This document shows positions 33,861 to 42,451 of a DNA stretch of 64,000 nt, piece by piece. Source of the DNA: Anaerolineales bacterium (GTDB lineage: Bacteria > Chloroflexota > Anaerolineae > Anaerolineales > Villigracilaceae); assembly GCA_015075275.1 (NCBI GenBank), contig JABTUU010000001.1:558001-622000 (forward strand), in the 5' to 3' direction. Under the pieces are notes generated by a model, which ran no database searches, was not told where the DNA came from, and worked only from the letters and a program-made list of their open reading frames with translations. The position numbers and the translations under genes were made by a program. Every line of letters starts with the position of its first letter. Position 1 is the first letter of the stretch.

Positions 33861-34277
33861 ATGAGCCGTGGATTGAATAAAGTGCAGATCATTGGTCATT
33901 TAGGCAAAGACCCTGAGATGCGATACACGCCCTCGGGTAAGCCCGTGACGACTTTCACCGTGGCGGTCGGTCGCTCATGGAACTCTGCCGGCGGAGAACG
34001 CCATAACGAAACCGAATGGTTTAACGTTGTAACATTTGGCAACCTAGCGGAGATCTGTAAGCAATATCTTGTTAAAGGCAAACAGGTTTTTGTGGAAGGG
34101 CGATTGCAGACTCGTCGCTGGGACGACAAAGAGGGAACGAAACACTCTATGGTCGAAGTGATTGCCAGCGAGATGATGATGTTGGGCGAACGGCGCGAGC
34201 ATGGCGTGCAAGTTGCCGCGCCTGAACCGGAAACAAACGCAGACGAAACGCCTTTCGAGGACGATTTTCCATTTTAA
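33861..34277 (+). CDS. ssb: Single-stranded DNA-binding protein
   Basis: 138 aa from ATG 33861 (MSRGLNKVQIIGHLGKDPE), with CAGGAG 7 nt upstream. OB fold with GRSWNSAGG and the NETEWFNVVTFGNLAEIC segment, then EGRLQTRRWDDKEGTKH; a short disordered tail ends in the acidic tip EDDFPF, used for partner binding (exonucleases, RecG, PriA in other bacteria). Tail is shorter than in E. coli. Central operon gene. Confidence 0.97.
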   Translation: MSRGLNKVQIIGHLGKDPEMRYTPSGKPVTTFTVAVGRSWNSAGGERHNETEWFNVVTFGNLAEICKQYLVKGKQVFVEGRLQTRRWDDKEGTKHSMVEVIASEMMMLGERREHGVQVAAPEPETNADETPFEDDFPF

Positions 34278-34324
34278 ACCATTGCGGGGAAGAACTTCCC
34301 GCCTAGTAATTCTGGAGTGTACTT

Positions 34325-34615
34325 ATGGCTGAAGAAAGAGAACCACGAGAACGAAGACCGCAGGAAGAAGGCGGCGAACGTCGCTTCTTTTCCAAACCAA
34401 AATTTTGTCAATTTTGCGCGGATAAGACTCTCGTGATTGACTACAAGAAAATAGACCTGCTTCGAAAATATGTCAGCGATGACGGGCGTATTCGTCCGCG
34501 CCGACAGACCGGAGCGTGCGCCAAGCATCAACGCGTAGTGGCGGCAGCGGTAAAACAAGCGCGTCAGATCGCCTTATTGCCCTTCACCGGGGCGCAAGCG
34601 GACGAGAGCCGCTAA
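34325..34615 (+). CDS. rpsR: 30S ribosomal protein S18
   Basis: 96 aa. Basic N-terminal tail rich in Arg/Glu, then the S18 core: [39 protein letters not shown] and [21 protein letters not shown]. The CxxC pair (FCQFC) is the zinc-type form of S18. Followed by a GC-rich terminator. Confidence 0.97.
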   Translation: MAEEREPRERRPQEEGGERRFFSKPKFCQFCADKTLVIDYKKIDLLRKYVSDDGRIRPRRQTGACAKHQRVVAAAVKQARQIALLPFTGAQADESR

Positions 34616-34635
34616 GATGCAGTAAAGCTGGCGAG

Positions 34636-34662
34636 ACGGCGCGCTGAATGCGCGCCGTTTTC
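34636..34662 (+). terminator. Terminator after rpsR
   Basis: A 9-bp stem ACGGCGCGC / GCGCGCCGT (34636-34644 with 34650-34658), loop TGAAT, then TTTCCC. The short T-tract may allow partial readthrough into the next gene. Confidence 0.7.
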
Positions 34663-34685
34663 CCGGTATGCAATGGAATACGCTT

Positions 34686-35978
34686 ATGTCTAATCAAAAC
34701 CCTACGCCCAAACCTGCAACGAAAAAACATATCGCGCGTCTTGAGCGCGAACGACGACAGGTCGCCCGTATCCGCTGGATCGTTGCCGCATGCATTGCGC
34801 TTGTTGTCGCTATTATCGTTTACGGTTACATTAATGTCACCTACTTGCAACTTGGCAGACCCGTCGCTGAAGTAAACGGCGAGAAGATTACCACCAAACA
34901 GTGGCAAGAGCGCGTGCAGATTCAACGCAACTACCTACTTAATCAATATCAGCAGATGCTTTATTACCAACAAAGCTTCGGACTCGACACAACGCAGCAA
35001 CAGCAGGAAATTGCGACTAAGATTCAAAACGCTCAGGTCCTCGGACAAGAAGTGTTGGATCAGATGGTTGATGAAGCGGTAATTCGCCAGCAGGCTGAGA
35101 AACTCGGTATTGTAGTTACGGATCAGGAAGTGGAAGAGGCGCTTCAAGGCGCTTTCAATTTCTATCCAAACGGCACGCAAACGCCGACTGCCACTGCGAC
35201 CGCTTTTTCGTTGCCAACGCTTTCTTCTCAGCAATTGACGTTGTATCCTTCTACGGCTACGCCAACGCTGGCTATGACTTCGACGCTTGAACCGACGGAA
35301 ACAGCTGACCCTGCCGCGACGGCAACCAGCGCGCCTACTCAAGCGTTCCCCACGCCGACCTTCGTGCCGCTTCCGGCGACGGCAACTTCCACGCCGTATA
35401 CGCTGGAAGGATTTAAAGAAAGCTACGCCAAAATTATTGCCGACTACCAAAAAGACGGCGTCAGCGAGGCGACGATTCGCTCTATTTACACAGCCGATTT
35501 ATTGCGTCAAAAGGTTCTTGACGCGGTCACCGCCGATACGCCGCATACCGAAGAGCAGGTGTGGGCGCGGCATATCCTTGTAAGCGATGTGGAAACTGCC
35601 CTAACCGTTCGGACGTTGTTGCTTAACGGCGAAGATTTCGCTAAAGTCGCGAGAGACTTCTCTAAAGATACCGGCTCTGCGAACAGTGGAGGCGACTTGG
35701 GCTGGTTCGGCAAAGGTATGATGGTGGCAGAGTTTGAAGCCGCCGCATTCAATCAGCCCGTCGGCGAGGTCGGCGAAGCGGTTCAGAGTCAGTTCGGCTA
35801 CCATGTTATTCAAGTTTTAGGGCGCGCCGAAGTTCCGCTCAGCGCGAATCAATATCAGCAAAAGCGCGAAGCCGAATTTTCAACATGGCTTGAGAACGCT
35901 AAAAAAGAATCCGCTATATTGCTTCACGATGAATGGCGCGAATATATTCCTACCGCGCCAGCCGGGTCTAATCCATAG
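34686..35978 (+). CDS. Membrane-anchored SurA-like foldase with parvulin domain
   Basis: 430 aa from ATG 34686 (ATG 34668 is an alternative six codons upstream). A basic cytoplasmic N-terminus, one membrane helix (about 28-50), a SurA_N-type helical domain (VAEVNGEKITTKQWQERV to VTDQEVEEAL), a Thr/Pro/Ala-rich linker (about 163-245), then a parvulin PPIase domain (about 292-385) with WARHILVSDVETA, GGDLGWFGKGMMVAEFE and GYHVIQVLG. A proline isomerase/chaperone of the extracytoplasmic space. The long TPT-type linker inserted between chaperone halves is like that of the LysM-CAP protein. Confidence 0.88.
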   Translation: MSNQNPTPKPATKKHIARLERERRQVARIRWIVAACIALVVAIIVYGYINVTYLQLGRPVAEVNGEKITTKQWQERVQIQRNYLLNQYQQMLYYQQSFGLDTTQQQQEIATKIQNAQVLGQEVLDQMVDEAVIRQQAEKLGIVVTDQEVEEALQGAFNFYPNGTQTPTATATAFSLPTLSSQQLTLYPSTATPTLAMTSTLEPTETADPAATATSAPTQAFPTPTFVPLPATATSTPYTLEGFKESYAKIIADYQKDGVSEATIRSIYTADLLRQKVLDAVTADTPHTEEQVWARHILVSDVETALTVRTLLLNGEDFAKVARDFSKDTGSANSGGDLGWFGKGMMVAEFEAAAFNQPVGEVGEAVQSQFGYHVIQVLGRAEVPLSANQYQQKREAEFSTWLENAKKESAILLHDEWREYIPTAPAGSNP

Positions 35979-36000
35979 CCGGAAGTTTCATCCATTCGAT

Positions 36001-36044
36001 AAAATACAATCGTCCGCTTATAACAAAGCGGACGATTGTATTTT
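36001..36044. terminator. Bidirectional terminator between convergent foldase and smc genes
   Basis: A perfect 19-bp stem (36001-36019 with 36026-36044) begins AAAATACAATCG and ends CGATTGTATTTT, so T-tracts exist on both strands. Confidence 0.92.
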
Positions 36045-36067
36045 CTAACTGTTGGCAGGTTCCGGTC

Positions 36068-39000
36068 TTACCCTCGTTTCATCATCTCGTCTGTCACCTG
36101 GTCTAACCTCAAACTAATGATCTGACTTGCCGAGTCGCGTCCCATCGTGATGCCGTAGATCACGTCCGCCACTTGAACGGTGTTGCGATTATGGGTGATG
36201 ACGATGAATTGTGTTTCCTTGCTCAACTCCAATAACAGGTCGCGGAAGCGCCCCACGTTCGCCTCGTCCAACATCGCGTCCACCTCGTCCATCACGCAGA
36301 CGGGAGTAGGCGAAACCTTCAGCAGCGCGAACACTAACGCGACCGCCGTCAAACTGCGCTCTCCGCCGGAGAGCAACGCCAGTCCCTGTTCGCGCCGACC
36401 AGGCAGCCGCGCTTCGATCTCGATGCCTGTTTCGACAAGGTTGTCGGGATCGGTCAGCGCAAGCCGCGCCGAACCGCCTCCGAACAGACGCGTGAACATG
36501 GCGCGGAATTGCTTGTCCACTGCGTCGAATGTCTTTGAGAAGGATTGTTTGGTCAACTCGTCTAGTTCGGCGATGACTTGTCGTAGATCGGCGTCGGCTT
36601 TTCGAAGGTCGTCCACTTGCGCGCGCATAAACGAATAGCGTTCCGATTCCGAATCGAACTCTTGTTTTGCTTCGGGGTTAATGGGTCCCATGCGTCTCAT
36701 GCGCGAACGATTTTGGGTCAGGTGCGTTTCGAGGTCGGGAGAGATTTCTGTCACGACGGGCAGTTCTTCGATCATACCTTCAAGCGGCAAGGGCACAGGT
36801 CCAGCCACGTCGGCGGCGTAATCGAACATCACTAATCCAAAATCGTCGGTAATTTTCTGTTGTAGATTTTCCAACGCTTCTTGCTTTCGCAGTAAATCCA
36901 ATTGTGTTTGTCCGAGCAAGCGTTCGTTCGTCGCCAGCGCGCGTTGTGCGTTTGCTTCTTCTTCCTGTAGGCGCGTTTCCTCTTGTTCGGCGGTTCCCAA
37001 TTCTTGTTCAGCGGGTTGGACTTGCGCGTTTAATTCCTCGATCTGCGTTTGCAGCGCGCCTTCTTGTTCGCGTTGCGCCGCCTTCTCATTCTCCAGAGCG
37101 TTCAAGGATGATTGGGCTTCGTTCAGACGCGCTGTCAGTTCGAACGTGCGCGCGTCAAGCCTCTCCGCTTCGGTGCGCCTTTCCCCGCTCCTTGCGCGCG
37201 CATCTTCGCGCGCTCGCTCCGCGACCGCGACGCGCGTCGCCCAATAAGCGGCTTGGTTTTGCGTTTCCGCTAGATCGGCTTCGCTCAGCTGCAACGTCAA
37301 CGCGCGCGCTTCTTCTTTTGTGCGCGCCGATCCCGATTCGATCTCGATCAATGATTGATGTAAGGTTGATCGAAGTTGCGCGGCTTCATTCATTTCGGCT
37401 TTTAATTGAACGCTTTGATTTTTGCGCCACTCTAGATGACGGCGCGCCGTCTCAAATTCTATTTCTGTCTGCCTCTCGAATTCTGCGCTCTCGTCTGCTC
37501 TGGCGCGGGCTTCGCGCATTGCGCCTTCCATTTGATTTAAGTCTGCCACCGCGCGCGAGAGTCGTTCTGAGAGCGCCTCCATATCGCGGTTCAATGAATC
37601 GATCAATAGATCGAATGCGGCAAGGGCTTCGGTTAATTCGCGTTTTTGGCGTGGGCGACTCAACGCGGATGAAGAGGCGGTTTTCCCAGCCACGATTAAC
37701 CCGTCGCCGCGGAAGACTTCGCCGCGCAAGGTCACTACGCGCGCGTGAGTTGGCAGATCGCGGATGATTCGCCGCGCCGAAGAACGATCGCGCGCAATCA
37801 GCGTATGCCCGAGCAAGGCGCGCACAGCGGCGCGCATTTCAAGGTTTACATTTAATAATTCAGAGGCGACGCCTAAACATGATTCGTCATTCGGTTTAAC
37901 GAGCGGTTCGCGCAAACGATGTTCGAGCGGAAGCACCGCCGCGCGTTTCGCTTCATGGTCCGACTCAAGCAGTTGTAGCGCATTCTCCACTTCATCGGCG
38001 TCGAGTAAGATGGCGTCGAGCGCGTCGCCTAGCGCGGCGGAGATCGCCGTTTCAAATTCAATAGGCACATCGAGCGCCGCGCTTAACGCGCCGCGCGAAC
38101 GCTTAAGTTTAGATTGGCGCGCTGCATCGAGCAGAAAGCGCGCGCCGTCGGCATACCCTGCCAGCGATTGTTCAGCCTGTTCGACTACTTCTAATTGCGT
38201 TTTCACGCGCGTGTATTCGGCAAGTTTTTCGGCGCGCCCTTCGTTTATCGCGCGTCGTTCATTTTCCAGCGAATCCACTTTCTGTTTGCCGCTTTCAAAC
38301 TTCTCTTGCGCTTCCTTCAACTTATCTTCCGCGCCTTCTCGGCTCTTCCGCGCTTCTTGATAGGTTTCTTCTGCGATTCGCGCGTTCGTTTGGGCTTCGT
38401 CTACAGCGCGTTCTGCCGCGCTTATGCGGGTTTGAAAACTTTCAAGACGCGTTTGCAGTTCGGCGAGCCGCGCTTGCCGTTCGGCTAGTTGCGTTGTCCA
38501 TACTTCGATCTGTGAGCGGACGGAAGTCAGCTTTTCTTCGAGCGCGGCGCGATCCGCCTGTCCGCTTCGTAATTTTAATTGAGCGTCGCCCTGTTGTTTT
38601 TGCGCTTCGATATATTCATTTTCAAGCCGCGTAAGTTCCTTTTCGGCTTCCTCGATGCGCGCGCGGTTGGTTTTTTCTTCGTCGGCGACGCGTTCCCTTT
38701 CGTTAAGCGTCGAGGTCTGTAGGGCAAGCAGGGAGCGGCGGCGTTCTTCCAACACGGCGAGTTCGCGGCTGACTTCTTCGCGCCGGCTGTGCAATTCGGC
38801 TATGCCGCGATGCCAGCCGTTGAGTTGCGAACGTAAACCGATGAATTTCTCGCGAAACTCGTTGTAGCGCGTCTGTGTTTTTTGGTGCGCTTCGCGTGAT
38901 TCGACGACGCGTTCGTCTTGCGCTTTTGAAATTTCGCGCGCAGAAGTCAATTCTTGTTGTGCGCGATTCCAATGGTAGCCATACCATTCGCGCAGAATCA

Positions 39001-39676
39001 CTTTTAGGTCCGCTTGAGCGCGCGCATATTCGATGGCGCGTTTTGCCTGCCGTTCCAGACTTCGCAGGCGCGGCTCAAGTTCGGACATGATGTCTAATAC
39101 GCGTTCAAGGTTGCGCGTGGTGGCTTCGAGTCGCTTTAGCGCTTCTTCGCGACGAACGCGATAGAGCCCCACGCCCGCCGCTTCTTCGAACAACCGCCGA
39201 CGTTCGTCTGCTTTCAGCGCCAGCGATGCGTCTACCAATCCCTGACCGAGAATCGTGTACGTCCGTTCCGATAAGCCTGATGCGGCGAGCAGTTCGTTTA
39301 GATCGCGCAGGCGCACTTGCTGATTGTTCAGTAAGTATTCGTTATGACCGTCGCGGTGGGCGCGACGCGTCATTTCTACTTCAGTGAAGTCAATTGGAAG
39401 CCAGCCCTCGGCGTTGTCGAAGACAATATGCGCGGAAGCCATGCCGGCGCGGGCGCGGCGCTCCGAACCGTTAAAGATCATATCTTCGGTCTTTTTGCCG
39501 CGCAGCAGCGCATAAGATTGCTCGCCCAATACCCAACGCAACGCATCTGCGATGTTCGATTTGCCCGAGCCGTTAGGTCCGACGATGGCGGTGATTCCAC
39601 CTGCAAATTCGAAGACGGTCTTCGAGGCGAATGTTTTATATCCTTGCAGTTCGAGTAGTTTTAGTCTTAAAGGCAT
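36068..39676 (-). CDS. smc: Chromosome segregation ATPase SMC
   Basis: 1202 aa, full-length SMC. N-terminal head with Walker A VGPNGSGKSN (about 33) and VLGEQS; a long coiled coil; a hinge (about 515-680) with LGDALDAILLDADE and a Gly-rich end; a second coiled coil; a C-terminal head with the ABC signature LSGGERSLTAVALVFALLK and Walker B CVMDEVDAMLDEANVG. The dimer condenses and organises the chromosome with ScpA/ScpB, not encoded here. Lies downstream of rnc on the same strand, an order also seen in other phyla. Confidence 0.98.
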   Translation of the reverse strand: MPLRLKLLELQGYKTFASKTVFEFAGGITAIVGPNGSGKSNIADALRWVLGEQSYALLRGKKTEDMIFNGSERRARAGMASAHIVFDNAEGWLPIDFTEVEMTRRAHRDGHNEYLLNNQQVRLRDLNELLAASGLSERTYTILGQGLVDASLALKADERRRLFEEAAGVGLYRVRREEALKRLEATTRNLERVLDIMSELEPRLRSLERQAKRAIEYARAQADLKVILREWYGYHWNRAQQELTSAREISKAQDERVVESREAHQKTQTRYNEFREKFIGLRSQLNGWHRGIAELHSRREEVSRELAVLEERRRSLLALQTSTLNERERVADEEKTNRARIEEAEKELTRLENEYIEAQKQQGDAQLKLRSGQADRAALEEKLTSVRSQIEVWTTQLAERQARLAELQTRLESFQTRISAAERAVDEAQTNARIAEETYQEARKSREGAEDKLKEAQEKFESGKQKVDSLENERRAINEGRAEKLAEYTRVKTQLEVVEQAEQSLAGYADGARFLLDAARQSKLKRSRGALSAALDVPIEFETAISAALGDALDAILLDADEVENALQLLESDHEAKRAAVLPLEHRLREPLVKPNDESCLGVASELLNVNLEMRAAVRALLGHTLIARDRSSARRIIRDLPTHARVVTLRGEVFRGDGLIVAGKTASSSALSRPRQKRELTEALAAFDLLIDSLNRDMEALSERLSRAVADLNQMEGAMREARARADESAEFERQTEIEFETARRHLEWRKNQSVQLKAEMNEAAQLRSTLHQSLIEIESGSARTKEEARALTLQLSEADLAETQNQAAYWATRVAVAERAREDARARSGERRTEAERLDARTFELTARLNEAQSSLNALENEKAAQREQEGALQTQIEELNAQVQPAEQELGTAEQEETRLQEEEANAQRALATNERLLGQTQLDLLRKQEALENLQQKITDDFGLVMFDYAADVAGPVPLPLEGMIEELPVVTEISPDLETHLTQNRSRMRRMGPINPEAKQEFDSESERYSFMRAQVDDLRKADADLRQVIAELDELTKQSFSKTFDAVDKQFRAMFTRLFGGGSARLALTDPDNLVETGIEIEARLPGRREQGLALLSGGERSLTAVALVFALLKVSPTPVCVMDEVDAMLDEANVGRFRDLLLELSKETQFIVITHNRNTVQVADVIYGITMGRDSASQIISLRLDQVTDEMMKRG

Positions 39677-39732
39677 GGTTGATTTTTGGTTTTAAGATTT
39701 GGCGTTTGCGCCGATGGTTTATATGCGGCGAG

Positions 39733-40449
39733 TTATCCGATTCCGAGATTTTTTAACGCATCGGCGGCGGCGGCGCGTTGCGCGGCGTGCGTGTTTGTGC
39801 CTCGCCCGCGCCCGGCAACGCGTTCGTTCACATACGTTTCCACTTCAAATTCTTTTGCATGATCGGGCCCAGATGTTAAAATCGTTCGATATCGCGGCGC
39901 GCCCAACTTCCGCGCTTGCGTCCACTCCTGCAACTGACTCTTGGGATCGTGGATTTTTGTGAGGACGGAGGTACGCGCTTCTTCCAGCAGCGGGATGACG
40001 AACATTTCTACTGCGTTTAAACCCGAATCCAGATATAGCGCGCCGATCACTGCCTCGAACAACGAACTGAGCAACCCGTTGCGACTCTTGCCACCGGATA
40101 GGAATTCTCCGCGTCCCAAACGAAGCGCGCGTTCCAGATTTAACGTGCGCGCGAACTTTGCCAGTTGATCGTTGCAGACGAGCGCCGAACGGATCTTGGT
40201 CAAGTTGCCTTCGGGCATATCGGGGAAGCGGCGGTATGCCCATGCTCCTGCGACAAAATCAAGCGCCGCGTCGCCGAGAAATTCCAAACGTTCGTTGTCT
40301 TCTGCGGCGTCTTGATGTTCGTTAACATAAGAACGATGGGTGAGGGCGCGCTCCAGTAAAGATAGATTTGAAAAGGGCAACCCCAGCCGTCGGTTGAGAC
40401 TCGAGGCAGATTCAAAATTTCGCGCGTTGGAATTCGCAGTCACGATCAT
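39733..40449 (-). CDS. rnc: Ribonuclease III
   Basis: 238 aa. RNase III catalytic domain with the signature NERLEFLGDAAL (about 52-63) and acidic second site EAVIGALYLDSG, then a dsRNA-binding domain (about 165-235) with DPKSQLQEWTQ and AAQRAAAADALKNLG. Processes rRNA precursors and structured RNAs. Upstream of smc with a 56-bp gap, probably one transcript. Confidence 0.97.
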   Translation of the reverse strand: MIVTANSNARNFESASSLNRRLGLPFSNLSLLERALTHRSYVNEHQDAAEDNERLEFLGDAALDFVAGAWAYRRFPDMPEGNLTKIRSALVCNDQLAKFARTLNLERALRLGRGEFLSGGKSRNGLLSSLFEAVIGALYLDSGLNAVEMFVIPLLEEARTSVLTKIHDPKSQLQEWTQARKLGAPRYRTILTSGPDHAKEFEVETYVNERVAGRGRGTNTHAAQRAAAADALKNLGIG

Positions 40450-40643
40450 CTCCTTGGAACTCGAGGAGCGTCAACCCCTCTCTTTGTTGAGAGGACGAGT
40501 TGGCTGAAGTTCCGCCAGTTCCGAAATTGCTTTGACGGTGAATTTTACTCGAATTATGTGGGCTGACCGCAATCGCGTCATATTTTAAGATACAATCGTC
40601 GTAGATAATAAGAGCCATTGAAGGCGTTTGTTGGGAGTGAATT

Positions 40644-41594
40644 GTGACGGAGATCAGCGACGAGACGCGATTTTTACATGCTATTGAAATGGGGTTAGGC
40701 GCGATGCAGTGGGGTGATCGCGCTATTTGGCAATATGGGCGGGAATATGGCGTGGAAGAAGTGAGACAGGCGTTTCGGGCTTCGCTCGACGCGGGCGTTC
40801 GATTTGTGGATACCGCCGAGCTATACGGCAATGGGTTGTCCGAGCGTTTGCTAGGGCGGTTCTTACAAGAAACCGATCAGCCGGCGTTGATCGCGACCAA
40901 ATTTTTCCCCTGGCCCTGGCGGTTTTCTAAACAAGCGCCTTTGCGAGCGTTGCGCGGAAGCCTTGCTCGAATAGGCGTTGAACGCATAGACTTGTATCAG
41001 ATTCATTGGCCCAATCCGTTGATCGGCTCTGATCGGCTGATGGACGGGCTGGCGGAGTGCGTCAAGGCTGGACTTGCGCGCACTGTGGGCGTTTCGAATT
41101 ACGGCCATGCGCGGATGCTTGCCGCTTATTCAGCGTTGGAGCGCAACGGAGTTCCGCTCGCCGCCAATCAGGTGCATTATAGTTTGTTGAATCGCACAGT
41201 TGAAAAAGACGGCATCCTTGCGCGTTGTAACGAATTGGGAATCCGCATGATCGCGTATTGCCCATTGGAGCGCGGCATGTTGACTGGAAAATACACGCCT
41301 GAGAATCCTCCTGCGGGCAGGCGCGCCTCGAAGTACGCAAAGTTCCTTGCGAGCGTTCAACCTTTACTTAAATATATGACTCAAGTTGGGCAAGACCATG
41401 GCGGGAAATCTTGCGCGCAGGTAGCGTTGAATTGGACGATCTGTAAAGGCGCGATGCCGATTCCCGGCGCCAAGAACGCGGCACAGGCAGAACAGAATGC
41501 CGGCGCCCTTGGATGGAGGTTGACCGATGAGGAAGTGGCGCGGCTCGACTTTGCCAGCGACGCCATTGCGACGCCGACGATGACCGCGCACTAA
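40644..41594 (+). CDS. Aldo/keto reductase
   Basis: 316 aa from GTG 40644 (GGGAG 7 nt upstream). TIM-barrel AKR: G-A-M-Q-W-G at the N-terminus, D-T-A-E-L-Y-G (catalytic Asp and Tyr, about 52-58), TKFFPWPWRF with the catalytic Lys, HWPNP (catalytic His), GVSNYG, and the NADPH-site PIPGAKNAAQAEQN near the end. Substrate unpredictable. The stop codon sits in the loop of a 15-bp inverted repeat. Confidence 0.92.
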   Translation: MTEISDETRFLHAIEMGLGAMQWGDRAIWQYGREYGVEEVRQAFRASLDAGVRFVDTAELYGNGLSERLLGRFLQETDQPALIATKFFPWPWRFSKQAPLRALRGSLARIGVERIDLYQIHWPNPLIGSDRLMDGLAECVKAGLARTVGVSNYGHARMLAAYSALERNGVPLAANQVHYSLLNRTVEKDGILARCNELGIRMIAYCPLERGMLTGKYTPENPPAGRRASKYAKFLASVQPLLKYMTQVGQDHGGKSCAQVALNWTICKGAMPIPGAKNAAQAEQNAGALGWRLTDEEVARLDFASDAIATPTMTAH

Positions 41595-41610
41595 GGCGCG
41601 GTCATCGTCG
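41575..41610. terminator. 15-bp stem over the aldo/keto reductase stop codon
   Basis: CGACGATGACCGCGC / GCGCGGTCATCGTCG (41575-41589 with 41596-41610), loop ACTAAG containing the TAA. No T-tract, but positioned exactly between convergent genes; a likely 3'-end stabiliser or terminator. Confidence 0.6.
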
Positions 41611-41617
41611 AACGCGC

Positions 41618-42001
41618 TTATTTCATGCGCGGTTGTAAAAATATCACAAATGCATATCCCAGTCCGAAAACGCATTCGACGACAATGAGCGCCCAACCGT
41701 ATTGACGGATGATGCCGCTGGCGGCGATTCCCATAATCGTCACGATCAGCGCCACGACGGTCCCGGCTAGCATGGCGAATGACATACGCTTCTGCGCGCT
41801 TGCGTCAGATGCATCTTTGGCGAACCAAAGCAACAGCCCTAATGTGACCAGCGCTGCGCCGAGGAAGCGCGCCATGTGAAGTTCCGGTACGCGCGTTTCC
41901 GCTTTAAATTGCGCTAGAACGGTTTGTGGAACGAATATCAGCGCCGCCCCCAAAGCCAATACGACAATAGCATTCAAGACGAACAGTACTTTTGAGCCCA
42001 T
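41618..42001 (-). CDS. Small four-helix membrane protein, function unknown
   Basis: 127 aa with four membrane helices (about 4-26, 45-64, 73-95, 100-121). Loop segments RVPELHMARFLGAALVTLG resemble DUF4345-like proteins but no firm assignment. AGAAGGAGAAGG precedes the ATG. Upstream on the minus strand is a TTGACA (about 42057-42052) without a clear -10. Confidence 0.6.
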   Translation of the reverse strand: MGSKVLFVLNAIVVLALGAALIFVPQTVLAQFKAETRVPELHMARFLGAALVTLGLLLWFAKDASDASAQKRMSFAMLAGTVVALIVTIMGIAASGIIRQYGWALIVVECVFGLGYAFVIFLQPRMK

Positions 42002-42078
42002 ATCCTTCTCCTTCTTAAAAGTAGTTTTAGCAAAATAACTATACGATATTTGTCAAGAGAATGGAAGAAAAACGCGTG

Positions 42079-42116
42079 ACGCCGACCTTACATTAACCTT
42101 ACGCCGACCTTACATT
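42079..42116. repeat. 16-bp direct repeat, period 22
   Basis: ACGCCGACCTTACATT occurs at 42079-42094 and 42101-42116, two helical turns apart, about 75 bp upstream of the aspS promoter. Spacing of two turns fits tandem binding by a response regulator dimer, but no such protein is identified. Confidence 0.6.
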
Positions 42117-42192
42117 GAAGAACCCTTGCTAAAGCCGTATTAGAGGGAGGAAGGGCGAAAGCGACGATTAAAATCTTTGGAAAATAGCGCGC

Positions 42193-42219
42193 TTGCCGAA
42201 TCTGACTTTGTGCTATAAT
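42193..42219 (+). promoter_or_regulatory. aspS operon promoter
   Basis: TTGCCG (42193-42198), 15-bp spacer and an extended -10 TGC-TATAAT (42211-42219). Expected start about 42226, only about four bases before the leader-peptide ATG. Confidence 0.75.
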
Positions 42220-42229
42220 CCGCGCCACG

Positions 42230-42301
42230 ATGAAATACTCGTCTCAGCCCAATAATAATGATAATGACGATCGTTTGTGTCGTTGGGCGCAGCCTTGCTA
42301 G
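42230..42301 (+). CDS. aspS leader peptide with seven consecutive Asn/Asp codons
   Basis: 23 codons, ATG 42230 to TAG 42299-42301: MKYSSQPNNNDNDDRLCRWA followed by QPC. Codons 8-14 are AAT AAT AAT GAT AAT GAC GAT. Almost leaderless, because the promoter -10 ends 10 bases upstream. Codons 18-20 (CGT TGG GCG, 42281-42289) form the strand that can pair with 42328-42336 and so break the terminator. The design is that of an attenuator leader peptide sensing charged tRNA-Asp/tRNA-Asn. No homology assignment is possible at this size; the call rests on architecture. Confidence 0.75.
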   Translation: MKYSSQPNNNDNDDRLCRWAQPC

Positions 42302-42360
42302 TTGACGGATAGAAAAGTCGAACCAATCGCCCAACGCCACAGCGAAGGGCGATTTATTTT
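42281..42360 (+). promoter_or_regulatory. Transcription attenuator: mutually exclusive antiterminator and terminator
   Basis: Terminator: AATCGCCC (42325-42332) with GGGCGATT (42347-42354), an inner CGC/GCG, then TTATTTTAT. Antiterminator: CGTTGGGCG (42281-42289, inside the leader ORF) with CGCCCAACG (42328-42336), which consumes the terminator's left arm. A ribosome stalled on the Asn/Asp codons leaves 42281-42289 free so aspS is read; one that reaches the stop codon covers it and the terminator forms. Confidence 0.78.
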
Positions 42361-42451
42361 ATCTATATTGCAAATGTCATTGCATGGAGGAGCGAAGCGG
42401 TTTTCCTGACGCTATTGCGCCTCAACCCTCGCAGCGGCATAAGGAGTAACC

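Noticed and set aside
42230..42451. T-box riboswitch upstream of aspS
   Set aside because: No T-box core sequence or specifier-loop architecture; the region instead fits a leader-peptide attenuator.
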